Source: an uncultured Eubacteriales bacterium | GTDB taxonomy: Bacteria > Bacillota > Clostridia > Oscillospirales > Oscillospiraceae | DNA length: 64,000 nucleotides | Assembly: GCA_900545925.1 (NCBI GenBank) | Contig: URAZ01000003.1 | Coordinates: 53,681-117,680 of the forward strand | Reading direction: 5' to 3' | Shown: one piece after another, positions 51,278-60,653 of the stretch | How positions within the stretch are numbered: the first letter of the stretch is position 1 | Layout of the letters: each line of letters begins with the position of its first letter | Notes under the pieces: model-generated | Told to the model about the DNA's origin: nothing | Seen by the model: only the letters and a program-made list of their open reading frames with translations | Database searches by the model: none | Made by a program: the position numbers and the translations under genes

Positions 51278-52339
51278 TCACGGCGCACTGCGGGTGCTCG
51301 GTACGCCAGCAGGGTCGATAGGGTCGATTTTTTCCACGGTGGGAAGATCGGCACCATCGACCCTTTTCAGGCAGATGAGGCGCTCGCCGTTACTCTTTCG
51401 GAATGATACGAAAATGCCGTTTTTCCTTAGAGCGTCAACGCTTTTTCGGATTTGATGCGAAAAGCTGTTCGGTGTCCAACCCTCGATTCCGGCAGGGTCG
51501 ATCTTTTCCAACAGCACTTTCGCAGGGGCGCTGATTTCGGTCTCTTTTTGTAGAAGTTCAGAGAGAAGATTTTCGATTTGAAGTGCCGAAATCTTAGAAG
51601 CGCCGCTGCAAGTTTTGCTGTCCTCAAGCAGTTTCCAGACGTGATCTTCCTCTCCGAATTCCAGTTTTAACGTGCGATCTGCGATGTCCCGCCCGGTGCA
51701 GTGCAGCGAGGCAATGTTGGCAAGACGCGAATTTTTCTGGAGAACAAAGGTCGAATCTGCCGCGCCGCTTAAGCCCGTCGAGCCGGAGATCATATTCATC
51801 GGATCGTCGTCGTGGAGCTTGCGCAGATGGTGAATCAAGAGAATCGCGATGTGCCGCTTGTCCGTAAGCTGTTTCAAAAGCCCGATGTCCTGATAGTCAT
51901 TTGCGTACAGATTGCTGTCACCGCCTACGCTGCGGACGCGCTGCAAAGTATCAATGACAACCAGTTTTGTACTGGGGTGTTCGTTCAAAAACTGCTCGAT
52001 CTGCTGCTCCAGACCGTGTTTTAATGTATCAGCCATGATTGTAAAATGTAGCGTCGGCGGCGCATCTTCCGTCAGATCAAAGAGCCGCGTCTGGATACGC
52101 TGGAACGAATCTTCAAGACTGAGATACAGCACTTCACCCTGCGTTACTGCAAAATTCCACAGCGGCTGCCCCTGTGCAACGCATAAGCAGAGCCACAAAG
52201 CCAGCCAAGACTTGCCGATCTTCGGTGCGCCCGCGAGGATGTGCAAGCCCTCTGGAATAAGCTCATCTACCAGAAAGTGCGTCGGTTCATATGTCCTGTT
52301 TTGCAGATCTTCCGCATTGATAGTGTGTAGTTTGTTCAT
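51278..52339 (-). CDS. RepA-like AAA ATPase (RecA fold)
   Basis: A 353-residue cytosolic ATPase of the AAA_25/RepA type. Walker A is GAPKIGKS (37-44), followed by GEVLYLSLEDSFQRIQTRL, Walker B LVVIDTLQRV, and AILLIHHLRKLHDDDPMNMISGSTGLSGAADSTFVL. This is the hexameric replicative-helicase layout of RSF1010 RepA and many mobilizable elements. A C-terminal winged-helix-like part follows. AAAGGAGG precedes ATG 52339. It may support element replication after excision or transfer. Confidence 0.85.
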   Translation of the reverse strand: MNKLHTINAEDLQNRTYEPTHFLVDELIPEGLHILAGAPKIGKSWLALWLCLCVAQGQPLWNFAVTQGEVLYLSLEDSFQRIQTRLFDLTEDAPPTLHFTIMADTLKHGLEQQIEQFLNEHPSTKLVVIDTLQRVRSVGGDSNLYANDYQDIGLLKQLTDKRHIAILLIHHLRKLHDDDPMNMISGSTGLSGAADSTFVLQKNSRLANIASLHCTGRDIADRTLKLEFGEEDHVWKLLEDSKTCSGASKISALQIENLLSELLQKETEISAPAKVLLEKIDPAGIEGWTPNSFSHQIRKSVDALRKNGIFVSFRKSNGERLICLKRVDGADLPTVEKIDPIDPAGVPSTRSAP

Positions 52340-52413
52340 ACTGTCACCTCCTTTCGATATTGTTGCTGCGATTTTTATTTTCGATTTCCCGCACCGATAT
52401 CGTAACATAAGGA

Positions 52414-52455
52414 TTGACTTTTGAAAATAGGTAATGTATCATTTCAATAGATACA
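52414..52455 (+). promoter_or_regulatory. Promoter with overlapping inverted repeat
   Basis: TTGACT (52414-52419), 17-base spacer, TATCAT (52437-52442). An inverted repeat TGTATC (52435-52440) / GATACA (52450-52455) covers the -10, a plausible operator between the divergent ATPase and DUF6076-like genes. Confidence 0.5.
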
Positions 52456-52496
52456 CTATATCGATGCAAATACATTCTCTAATGAGGAAACAGCTT

Positions 52497-53567
52497 ATGG
52501 GCGTTTTAGGAAAAGACTTATTTGATTTCCATCGGCCGCAGACAAACACCAAAGTCGAATTTGGTGCATCCGCCTATTGGGTAGAGGATAGAACGATGCC
52601 GCAGCCGTATGGAGCGGTGCTGACGGAAATACTGAACCTTGATGTCGCACCTTTTCAGGAATTGCTGAATCAGCTGAACACAGCCGTTCAAGAAAAAAGT
52701 GATAATGTCCTGCGTGCTTACATGGACATGAAGAAGGGACTGGCTTCTCTGCCGCTCTACCGGCTGTATCTGGAGGACTTTCGCGTCTTTGGCGATATGC
52801 CGGTCGAGGCGTTTGCGGTCGGAGAAGCACAGGATGCTTTTGCGGAGTTCGTGATGCAGGAAGATCATGATCTGCCCGCATTCATGCAGCAGCAGATCGA
52901 CGATATTCGTTTGATTCAGGAACGGTATGCGTGGTTCCTCGATGGTGTTTTTGCGGGCGCGGTATTTGAAAAGAAAAAGGGCCAGAAGAAAATTCCTCTG
53001 GCACCGATGATCTGTTCGCGCGGATATGGAGCTTTTATCAGCGGTGTCAGTCTCGGCGAAAACCCTGAGACAGACGCGCCGCCGGTGAAGACGCAGTACC
53101 GCATCCGCGGCGAGAAGGAAAAAGCCGAGATCGTCGAGAGGATGTACTTCGACCGGCTGCTGGATTTTGTCTATGTGGAGTTCATGAAGGGGCTGCAAAA
53201 GGGCTTTGTACCGAAACGCTGCACCAACTGCGGGCGCTGGTTTTTACAGAAACCGGGAGCGACCTATGCCTATTGCACAGAACCTGCACCGGGGCAGGAC
53301 GGCAAGACCTGCCGTGAGATCGGCGCGAGCAGCAGTTTCCGCAGCAAAGTAGAGAACAACGATGTCTGGAAGGTTCACCAACGGGCTTACAAAAAATATT
53401 TCGCCCGCATCAGAAGCGGTCTGATGACCAAGAGCGAGTTCGAGGTGTGGTCCCGGCAGGCAGCAGAACTGCGGGATGCCGCGCTGGAACGATATGCGCG
53501 GGCGGAAAACGAGGAGGAACGGCAGCGCATCGCGCAGGAGGTCACTGAGGCGCTCAACACAGAATGA
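52497..53567 (+). CDS. DUF6076-like zinc protein of mobile element
   Basis: A 356-residue protein. The C-terminal part carries a treble-clef-like site (KRCTNCGRWFLQKPGATYAYCTEPAPGQDGKTCREIGASSSFRSKV) followed by a helical segment KKYFARIRSGLMTKSEFEVWSRQAAELRDAAL, as in DUF6076 proteins common in clostridial mobile elements. The N-terminal part is helical. ATG 52497 is preferred because GAGGAAA lies before it; upstream in-frame ATGs at 52434 and 52464 overlap the promoter region. Function unknown; a regulatory role in the element is possible. Confidence 0.7.
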   Translation: MGVLGKDLFDFHRPQTNTKVEFGASAYWVEDRTMPQPYGAVLTEILNLDVAPFQELLNQLNTAVQEKSDNVLRAYMDMKKGLASLPLYRLYLEDFRVFGDMPVEAFAVGEAQDAFAEFVMQEDHDLPAFMQQQIDDIRLIQERYAWFLDGVFAGAVFEKKKGQKKIPLAPMICSRGYGAFISGVSLGENPETDAPPVKTQYRIRGEKEKAEIVERMYFDRLLDFVYVEFMKGLQKGFVPKRCTNCGRWFLQKPGATYAYCTEPAPGQDGKTCREIGASSSFRSKVENNDVWKVHQRAYKKYFARIRSGLMTKSEFEVWSRQAAELRDAALERYARAENEEERQRIAQEVTEALNTE

Positions 53568-53947
53568 TAGAAAAAGCAATTCTAAATAATTTAGAAAAAA
53601 CAGCAGGGAAACAATATCATGAGCCAGAAATAATTCTAACGTATTGTGCCGCTACATAGTGTATGGAAAAGTGTGCATTCCTGTGTACCCGAATGCTTGA
53701 AAGGCATGTAGGAGGCTCTGACAAAATCACCAAAAGTGAGAGAGAATTTCACGCGAACTTGATGCAATATTTTCACTTGCTAATTCGGTAAAGCATCATT
53801 ATAATCAAAATTAAATTGGCCGTAATTTGCTTAAAAAGTTCCGAAAACCTTGAGAAATTTCAAGAAATGAATATATATATATATATATTCAAGAATTACA
53901 GGAAATGGCGGAATGGGGCTTGCGGCGGAAAAGCAGGAGGAAAGACA
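53568..53947 (+). promoter_or_regulatory. Control region of surface subtilase, with (AT)9 tract
   Basis: It holds a palindrome TTCTAAAT-A-ATTTAGAA (53580-53596) after the previous gene. A promoter TTGCTA (53777-53782), 17 bases, TATAAT (53800-53805) follows. Then TTGAGA (53850-53855) precedes nine AT repeats (53871-53888) that form a perfect 22-base palindrome (53869-53890) and can also supply a -10. No gene is seen. Confidence 0.6.
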
Positions 53948-56900
53948 GTGAAAGCACATCTGACAAAGCGACTTGTGTGCCTGATCCTGGCAATTGTTTT
54001 GTGCCTGTCTGCGGCGGTTATCCCGGCGCTTGCAGCAAACGACACGAAAAATGTCAAGGTTAAGGTTCAGAAGGTCAGCAACGACACCGTTCCTACGGAG
54101 CTGAATCCGGAGCGTCAGGCAGCGGCGGAAGATACCGTCCAGACACAGTCGGCGGAGGGACCGGTTCGTGTGTCCATCGTTGTAAAAGGTGGATCCGTTC
54201 TGGATAAATATTCAACGAACGGCCTTACCGCCAACTACGCTGCCGCCAATTACCGGCAGCAGGTGCGCGCTTCGCAGAACGCGGTGGCGCGTGAAATCTC
54301 CGCAGACGTACTCGGCGGCAAGAAGCTGGACGTGGTGTGGAATCTGACGCTGGCCGCGAACATCATCTCGGCAAATGTCGAATCTGACCAGATTGACGCA
54401 ATCCGCGCGCTGCCAGATGTTGAGGCGGTCGTGGTTGAGCAGCGCTACTATCCCGACCGCTCGGCGGAGAAGCTGGCGACGCAGCCCAATATGGCCACGT
54501 CCTCCAGTATGATCGGCACGAACGTCGCATATGAAACCGGTTATACCGGCGCGGGCACGCGGATCGCCGTGATCGATACCGGCATCGATACCGATCACCA
54601 GTCGTTTGACAACGGCGCATTCGACTATGCGCTACAGCAGGAAGCGAACGGCAATGAGAATTACATCAAGAGCCTCGATCTGCTCGACCAGAGCAAGGTA
54701 ACGGCGGTTCTCAGCCAGCTGAACATTGCGCAGAACGGCGTGAGCGCCGACGACCTCTACTATGGCAGCAAGCTTCCGTTCGCATATAACTATGTAGATA
54801 AGAATACCGACGTGACGCACGACAACGATACGCAGTCGGAACACGGCTCGCACGTTGCCGGTATTGCGGCGGCAAACAAATATGTCCCGCAGACAGACGG
54901 CGACGAAACCACCTATGTTTCCGCGCTGGATACCGTCAAGACACAGGGCGTTGCGCCGGAGGCACAGCTGCTGGTTATGAAGGTGTTCGGCTCGAACGGC
55001 GGCGCGTTCGATTCGGACTATATGGCGGCCATCGAGGACGCAATTGTTCTGGGTGCCGACAGCATCAACCTCTCGCTCGGCTCCAGCTATCCCGGCCCGT
55101 CGAAGTACACGGCCTATATGGACGCGGATACCGATCCGGTTCCGGTCTATCAGGCAATTCTGGACAGCCTTGCGTCCAAGGACGCTGTGGTGTCCATCTC
55201 TGCCGGTAACTCCGGCAACTGGGCGGAAAATGCCTATGCCGGCTCCAATGGCTACGATGCCAGCAGCGGCACGGGGCTGCTGTATGACGATGACGTCAGC
55301 ATGGACGTGGTCGGCGCGCCCGGCTCGTTCACCAATGCATTTACCGTCACGTCGGTTGACAACATCGGCAACACCGGCGAATATCTGGAGGTTGACGGCC
55401 AGAAGTTCATCTACATGGAAACGACCGGGGAAAAGGCCGGCCATGGCATGAAGCAGATGAAGTCTATCGCTGGCGAGTATGAGTATATCCTGATCGACGG
55501 CGTGGGCAACACGGGAGATTATGACGCCATCGGCGGCAAAGACCTGCTGGAGGGTAAGATTGTGTTCTGCTCTCGCGGTGAGCTCGACTTCTCCATGAAA
55601 GCAAGCAACGCCGCGCAGTATGGCGTTGCCGCAACGATTGTTTACAATAATGTCCCCGGTACGATCAGCATGGATCTGAGCAGTTACTGGAACGAAGCAC
55701 CGTGCGTTCTGGTGACGCAGGACACAGCAAGAGTGTTCCGCGACAAGGCAGAGCCGGTCTATGACAAAAACGATTCCAGCAAGGTGCTCTACTATAAGGG
55801 TAGGATGAAAGTCAGCGCAGATGCAGCTGTCATTCCGGTCTCCGCCGAGTACATGACCATGAGCAGCTTCGCCAGCTGGGGTGTTCCCGGCAGCCTGGAG
55901 CTGAAGCCCGAAATCACCGCCCCTGGCGGCAACATCTATTCGGTCAACGGTCTGGAGCAGGGCGGTAAGGGCTATGAGAATATGTCCGGTACGTCCATGG
56001 CTGCGCCGCAGATTGCCGGTATGTCAGCGCTGTTTGCGCAGCATTATCAGGCGGCCGGTCTGTCCAAGACGAACCGCTCGGTGCGCCATCTGGCGCAGAG
56101 CCTGCTGATGTCCACAGCTACTCCGGCGCGAGAGGACGCGACGCATTACTGGTCGGTTCTGAAGCAGGGTGCGGGCGTTGCGAACATCGGCGCGGCCATC
56201 ACGGCAGATTCCTATGTCTGGATGGCCGATTCTGCGAACAAGGGCGCTTCCGACGGCAAGGTCAAGGTTGAGCTTGGCGAGGACGCGGCAAAGAACGGTA
56301 CATACAGCTTCTCGTTTGATCTGTATGATCTGTCCGGCACGGAGCAGACTTATGACCTGTCGGCAAGCTTCTTTACACAGGCAATGACCACCATCGGCGG
56401 TGATCGTTATCTTGATGAGGCAACCGCACCGCTGGTGGCAAATGTTACCTATGGCAGTGCGGCAAGCGGCAGCAGCGTTACTGTTCCCGCAAACGGTCAC
56501 GCGACCGTCACGGTAAACATTGCACTGACGGCGGAGCAAAAAGCGGCGCTTGACCGCGACTATTCGGTTGGTGCATATCTTGAGGGCTATGTGTTCGCGC
56601 AGGAGCGCACAAGCGCCGAGGGCGTGAGCGGCACGTGCCACTCCATCCCGGTGCTGGGCTTCTACGGCTCATGGACGGCTTCGAGTATGTTTGAGGTTGG
56701 CGACTACTATCACTACCAAAGTGGCGAAGAGACCCGGATGCCGTATCTGGGCAACGCCTATACCGATAACAATGTGCTGTACGTCAAGTACGCATCCGAC
56801 AACAGCCCCTATAGCCGCGGCAGCGTGCTTGGCGGCAACCCTGTTGTCAACGACAGCAAATATCTGCCCGAGCGCAACGCCATCAACAGCGAGAACGGCG

Positions 56901-59900
56901 ACAGCATTTATTATTGGAAATTCTGCGCCATCCGCAACGTGGCAGACAGCCGTTTGCAGATCATCAACAAGACGACGAATACCGTCCTTGCAGAGCAGAC
57001 GCTCGGCCACTTCCTTGGCGCGTTCTATTCGCAGTATTTTAACCCCAGTGAGTACGTCAATCTGCCGCTGGACTGGAAGCCCGCTGGCATGAAAGAGGGC
57101 GAACAGCTGGAGTTGAACCTGACGCTGGCACCGGAGTACTATGTGCAGGACGACGGCAGCGTGAACTGGGCTTCGCTCGGCAGCGGCGCAACGCAGACGT
57201 TTACGGCCGTGATCGACAACACCGCGCCGGTTGTGAACAATGTTACAGTTGCTGACAACGAAATGACCGTCAATATTTTTGACAACCAGTATGTGGCGGC
57301 TGTTCGTCTGTATGACCGCAGCGGTACGGTGAAACTGGCAGAGGCCGGCGCAAATCAGACGACTGCGGCCAATACGGCAAATGACTTTACGCTGAATCTG
57401 TCCAGTGCCAACGGCAACATTTTCTACGTCAAGGCATATGACTACGCGATGAACGAATCCACCTATCGTGTGGAAATGGAAATCGGCGAACAGCCTGGCG
57501 AACCGGCAATGTTCCTCTTTGATGCCTACTATACCGGCAACAAGATCTGGAACACCATGAGCGGCAGCGATACAACCTATGTCAAGACGCCGTATGCCGC
57601 AAGCGCGGATGATTTCTATGCGGCGGCCTATGTGGACGGCAAAATTGTTGCCTCCACCAGCACGGGCGATTTGTATGTGCTGGACGCCAATGACCCCGAG
57701 AACGCAAGCTATGTCCGCACGCTGGATACGCTGCTGCTTGACATGGCCTATGACAAGACAAGCGACACGCTCTATGGCGTGGATGCTGGCAGCAAGGTCT
57801 ACACCATCGACCGCTACAGCGGTGAGCTGACGCTTGTCGGCACGCTTCCGGTCAAGGCCAGAACGCTTGCCTGCGATGACAGCGGCAATTTCTACTATGC
57901 ATTTGCCGAGACAGATTACAGCTACTATAAGATTTACCGCCTGCCGATTACGGCAGTAACCTCCGATGCAGCCGCAGATCCGGAAGCAATTGTGACGGTC
58001 GGCCAGCGCTATACAACGCCGGAGGAGGACGACTTCAGCGCCGTCGGTTCGCTGGAGTGGGAATCGAAAGAGAATGTTCTGTTCTTTGCCGTCAGCTCCG
58101 CGCTGCACAAGATCGACCTGACCGCAAAGACAAGCGCAGAATGCACGGAAAGCGGCTGGGGCGATTACTTCCCGGCAGAGTTCCACGCGCTCTGCATCCC
58201 GCGCGAGGGCGGCAGCTGGAGCGCTTCGGAAAGCGCCGCCGCAGTTGCGCTCTCGGATCACAGCGTTTCCCTGCTCCTTGGCAAGACGCAGACGCTGAAA
58301 GCATCGGTTCTGCCGTGGAATCTTGCAAACCGTGAGGTTGTGTGGAGCAGCTCCAACAGCAGCGTTGCAGCCGTCAGCGCCAACGGCGTGGTTACGGCCA
58401 AAAATGCCGGTACCTGCACCATCCGAGCAGCCTCCGCGCAGAACCGCTCGGTCTATGATGAGTGCACGGTCTCGGTAGAGCAGCTGAACGTAACGCTCAC
58501 CGGTATGCTCCAGGACGCAAACGGCAAGGCAGAGCTGTTCAGCTGGGATCTGAAAAACAGCAGCAGCTGGAAGACCGGTATTGAGATCGACACCAGCATG
58601 GCGGCCATGGCCTATGACCCCGTGGATCAGGTCTACTACGTCATCGACGCGACCGACCGCACCATGGTCAAGGACGAGTCGCAGACGTGGAAGCTCCACA
58701 AGGTCGACCCGGCGGCAGGCAAGAGCCTTGCGGTTGCAGACAACGGCATCGGCGTTCCGATGATCGACATGGCGTACAGCACCAAATTTTCCGCGGCAGG
58801 CGCTGCCCGTCTGGTCGGTATCTACCGCATGGGCTACGTCTTTAAGCCGTTTGACCCGATGGACACCAGCAATGTGACGCTTCGTGACGCGATTCAGCTT
58901 CCGGTCTCCAACCATCATGCACAGAACCTGATCGGTATCGCATCGCTGGGCGTGGAAACGCACAGCAGCGACGCGTGGTACGACGGTGCAACGGATTGGT
59001 ACGGCGACCCGGAGAACACGACCTGGAGCGGCGAATATGAGGCGGAGCACTTCGCGATCCTGGACGATGCGGGTTATCTGTGGGATCTGTGGATCAGCGT
59101 GCATGACGACGGCTACGGCTTTGATTATACCACCACAAAGACGCCGCTGTCGGCACTGGAAGCGCCTCCTTATGACTCGACCAGCAACTACGTCTACTGC
59201 TCCATGACCGCGTACAGCGACGGCAGCCTGTACCTGTCCCGCTTCAACGGCGACACGAACGAGATCTACCGCCTGCGCAAGGACGCGGACGGCAGCTATG
59301 AGGCCGTCCTGATCGACGACTTCGGCAGCGGCGTCTGGCCGGCACTGCTCGGCGGCGTGGAGACCAGCAAGGACGATCCGGTTCCCGTGACGGTCGACAA
59401 GAGCGCGCTGCAGAAGCTGTACGACGACAATCAGAACCGCAGAAAAGACGACTATGTAAGCGGCTGGGACGCATTCGAGACGGCAATGCGTGAGGCGGAG
59501 GCTGTTCTTGCCGACGAAAACGCCACGCAGGAAGCGGTAGACGCAGCGAAGGTAAAGCTGGAAGCAGCCATTGCCGGGCTTAAGAAGAAGCCCGAGACGC
59601 CGATCATCCCGCCGTATTATCCCATCCTCGGCAATACCGGCTCGTCCCGTGCGAACAGCAAGCTGCCGTTTACCGACGTGTCGAAGAGCGACTGGTTCTA
59701 TGATGCCGTCAAGGGCGCATGGCAGAATTACCTGATCGACGGCGTGACCGCTACGACCTACAAACCGCACGGCACACTGACCGTGGCTGAGGCGATCAAG
59801 CTGGCCTCCGCGCTGCATCAGATGCAGAATACTGGCAAGGTGACGCTGATGAACGGCAAGACCAACTGGTATAACAGCTATGTCGAATACGGCATTGCGA

Positions 59901-60226
59901 ACGGCATTCTGGACAAGAGCTATGCCAACTACACCAGAGCGCAGATGAACGCCCCGGCGACCCGCCGTGAGTTTGTGTCCATCTTCTATCCGGCGATGGA
60001 CGGCTACAAGGCGCTCAACAACATTGCCGACAACGCGATCCCGGACGTGAAGCTGGGCGACAAGTGTGCGGATGAAATTTACGCATTCTATCGTGCGGGC
60101 ATCCTGACCGGCTCTGACAAGCAGGGTACCTTCAACCCCGACAGCACCATTGTCCGCAGCGAGGTCGCAGCCATCCTCCTCCGGATGTACGATGCGTCCA
60201 CGCGTGTACAATTCACTCTGAAATAA
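53948..60226 (+). CDS. Giant SLH-anchored subtilisin-like protease
   Basis: A 2092-residue secreted protease starting at GTG 53948 behind GGAGG. The signal peptide is RLVCLILAIVLCLSAAVIPALA and a propeptide-like region follows (about 30-150). The S8 catalytic residues are Asp210 (IAVIDTGIDTDH), His299 (SEHGSHVAGIAA) and Ser683 (SGTSMAAPQIAG). A PA-like domain is inserted near 512-566. Ig-like and beta-propeller-like regions follow, then a Big_2 unit near 1430-1510 (VVWSSSNSSVAAVSANGVVT), a FIVAR-like helix near 1814-1880, and S-layer-homology repeats from about 1905 (FTDVSKSDWFYDAVKGAW, GILTGSDKQGTFNPDSTIVRSE). It would be displayed on the cell wall. It lies inside the mobile element as apparent cargo. 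Confidence 0.9.
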   Translation: MKAHLTKRLVCLILAIVLCLSAAVIPALAANDTKNVKVKVQKVSNDTVPTELNPERQAAAEDTVQTQSAEGPVRVSIVVKGGSVLDKYSTNGLTANYAAANYRQQVRASQNAVAREISADVLGGKKLDVVWNLTLAANIISANVESDQIDAIRALPDVEAVVVEQRYYPDRSAEKLATQPNMATSSSMIGTNVAYETGYTGAGTRIAVIDTGIDTDHQSFDNGAFDYALQQEANGNENYIKSLDLLDQSKVTAVLSQLNIAQNGVSADDLYYGSKLPFAYNYVDKNTDVTHDNDTQSEHGSHVAGIAAANKYVPQTDGDETTYVSALDTVKTQGVAPEAQLLVMKVFGSNGGAFDSDYMAAIEDAIVLGADSINLSLGSSYPGPSKYTAYMDADTDPVPVYQAILDSLASKDAVVSISAGNSGNWAENAYAGSNGYDASSGTGLLYDDDVSMDVVGAPGSFTNAFTVTSVDNIGNTGEYLEVDGQKFIYMETTGEKAGHGMKQMKSIAGEYEYILIDGVGNTGDYDAIGGKDLLEGKIVFCSRGELDFSMKASNAAQYGVAATIVYNNVPGTISMDLSSYWNEAPCVLVTQDTARVFRDKAEPVYDKNDSSKVLYYKGRMKVSADAAVIPVSAEYMTMSSFASWGVPGSLELKPEITAPGGNIYSVNGLEQGGKGYENMSGTSMAAPQIAGMSALFAQHYQAAGLSKTNRSVRHLAQSLLMSTATPAREDATHYWSVLKQGAGVANIGAAITADSYVWMADSANKGASDGKVKVELGEDAAKNGTYSFSFDLYDLSGTEQTYDLSASFFTQAMTTIGGDRYLDEATAPLVANVTYGSAASGSSVTVPANGHATVTVNIALTAEQKAALDRDYSVGAYLEGYVFAQERTSAEGVSGTCHSIPVLGFYGSWTASSMFEVGDYYHYQSGEETRMPYLGNAYTDNNVLYVKYASDNSPYSRGSVLGGNPVVNDSKYLPERNAINSENGDSIYYWKFCAIRNVADSRLQIINKTTNTVLAEQTLGHFLGAFYSQYFNPSEYVNLPLDWKPAGMKEGEQLELNLTLAPEYYVQDDGSVNWASLGSGATQTFTAVIDNTAPVVNNVTVADNEMTVNIFDNQYVAAVRLYDRSGTVKLAEAGANQTTAANTANDFTLNLSSANGNIFYVKAYDYAMNESTYRVEMEIGEQPGEPAMFLFDAYYTGNKIWNTMSGSDTTYVKTPYAASADDFYAAAYVDGKIVASTSTGDLYVLDANDPENASYVRTLDTLLLDMAYDKTSDTLYGVDAGSKVYTIDRYSGELTLVGTLPVKARTLACDDSGNFYYAFAETDYSYYKIYRLPITAVTSDAAADPEAIVTVGQRYTTPEEDDFSAVGSLEWESKENVLFFAVSSALHKIDLTAKTSAECTESGWGDYFPAEFHALCIPREGGSWSASESAAAVALSDHSVSLLLGKTQTLKASVLPWNLANREVVWSSSNSSVAAVSANGVVTAKNAGTCTIRAASAQNRSVYDECTVSVEQLNVTLTGMLQDANGKAELFSWDLKNSSSWKTGIEIDTSMAAMAYDPVDQVYYVIDATDRTMVKDESQTWKLHKVDPAAGKSLAVADNGIGVPMIDMAYSTKFSAAGAARLVGIYRMGYVFKPFDPMDTSNVTLRDAIQLPVSNHHAQNLIGIASLGVETHSSDAWYDGATDWYGDPENTTWSGEYEAEHFAILDDAGYLWDLWISVHDDGYGFDYTTTKTPLSALEAPPYDSTSNYVYCSMTAYSDGSLYLSRFNGDTNEIYRLRKDADGSYEAVLIDDFGSGVWPALLGGVETSKDDPVPVTVDKSALQKLYDDNQNRRKDDYVSGWDAFETAMREAEAVLADENATQEAVDAAKVKLEAAIAGLKKKPETPIIPPYYPILGNTGSSRANSKLPFTDVSKSDWFYDAVKGAWQNYLIDGVTATTYKPHGTLTVAEAIKLASALHQMQNTGKVTLMNGKTNWYNSYVEYGIANGILDKSYANYTRAQMNAPATRREFVSIFYPAMDGYKALNNIADNAIPDVKLGDKCADEIYAFYRAGILTGSDKQGTFNPDSTIVRSEVAAILLRMYDASTRVQFTLK

Positions 60227-60242
60227 TTTCCAGTCAAGCAAC

Positions 60243-60280
60243 GAGCGGATTTGGACTTGTTCCGAATCCGCTCGCTTTTT
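60243..60280 (+). terminator. Terminator of surface subtilase gene
   Basis: GAGCGGATT pairs with AATCCGCTC (60265-60273) and is followed by GCTTTTT. It begins 17 bases after the stop. Confidence 0.88.
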
Positions 60281-60290
60281 GTATAAAGAA

Positions 60291-60313
60291 AACCACCGGC
60301 AATGCCGGTGGTT
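60291..60313. terminator. 10-bp hairpin beside truncated gene
   Basis: AACCACCGGC-aat-GCCGGTGGTT, perfect. Leftwards it is followed by a T-rich stretch, so it may end transcription of the truncated DUF1273-like fragment. Confidence 0.5.
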
Positions 60314-60547
60314 CCAAAAAGCTTTACAGTCCGACGTGTATTCCCGTTGCAGCATGGTTTCCTTGTCGCATTTTGCAGCAATATTATAATACCGTTCTCG
60401 CGCTGCCACGGACCACTTGACCGCTTGCGTCTCACATGGGATTGCACTCTCCAAAGTAATGTGAGGATATTTCGCTTTCAGATTAAGGACGATTTCTGCG
60501 GCGTATAAATCAACTCCAAGAGCCACGCCGCTAACAGAAGACTTGCT
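60314..60547 (-). pseudogene. DUF1273/YpsA-like (SLOG) fragment
   Basis: The minus-strand frame reads SGVALGVDLYAAEIVLNLKAKYP, then ITLESAIPCETQAVKWSVAARERYYNIAAKCD and EYTSDCKAF. This is the core of YpsA/DUF1273 proteins (GMALGVDLWAAEIVL..., IPC..Q...W, RY..I...D). The first ~45 residues are missing behind an in-frame stop at 60550-60548, and the part after YTSDC is lost at the hairpin. It is a remnant at the right end of the mobile element. Confidence 0.7.
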
Positions 60548-60572
60548 TCATCAGAGAGTTATATCAAATCAT

Positions 60573-60653
60573 AAAAATCTTTCACCAAGGTGACATCACC
60601 TTTAGGTTCCTCTGCCGTGAGGCGTGTGGGTTCGAGTCCCACTACCCGTACCA
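60573..60653 (+). repeat. Right attachment site: inverted element end plus tRNA-Leu 3' half
   Basis: Positions 60573-60600 are the inverted copy of the left end at 45800-45827. Positions 60601-60653 are an exact 53-base copy of the 3' part of the tRNA-Leu at 46012-46064, from the anticodon loop through CCA. No 5' half is present, so this is not a working tRNA. Confidence 0.9.

Larger units (their letters stand above)
45802..60600. mobile_element. Integrative mobilizable element inserted in tRNA-Leu anticodon loop
   Basis: A ~14.8-kb element bounded by 28-bp inverted ends (45800-45827 and 60573-60600, two mismatches) and by TTTAGG on both sides (45796-45801, 60601-60606). The flanking tRNA halves (45764-45801 and 60607-60653) join into a sequence identical to the intact tRNA-Leu carried inside the element at 45980-46064. 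It encodes two large serine recombinases, a relaxase, MobC, an AAA ATPase, a DUF6076-like protein and a surface subtilase. Self-transfer genes are absent, so it would depend on a helper. Confidence 0.8.

Noticed and set aside
56669..60526. A 1285-codon open frame on the minus strand opposite the subtilase gene
   Set aside because: It mirrors the codon structure of the real gene. Only its first ~75 codons (60314-60526) resemble a protein, and that is the truncated YpsA-like fragment running by chance into the antisense frame.
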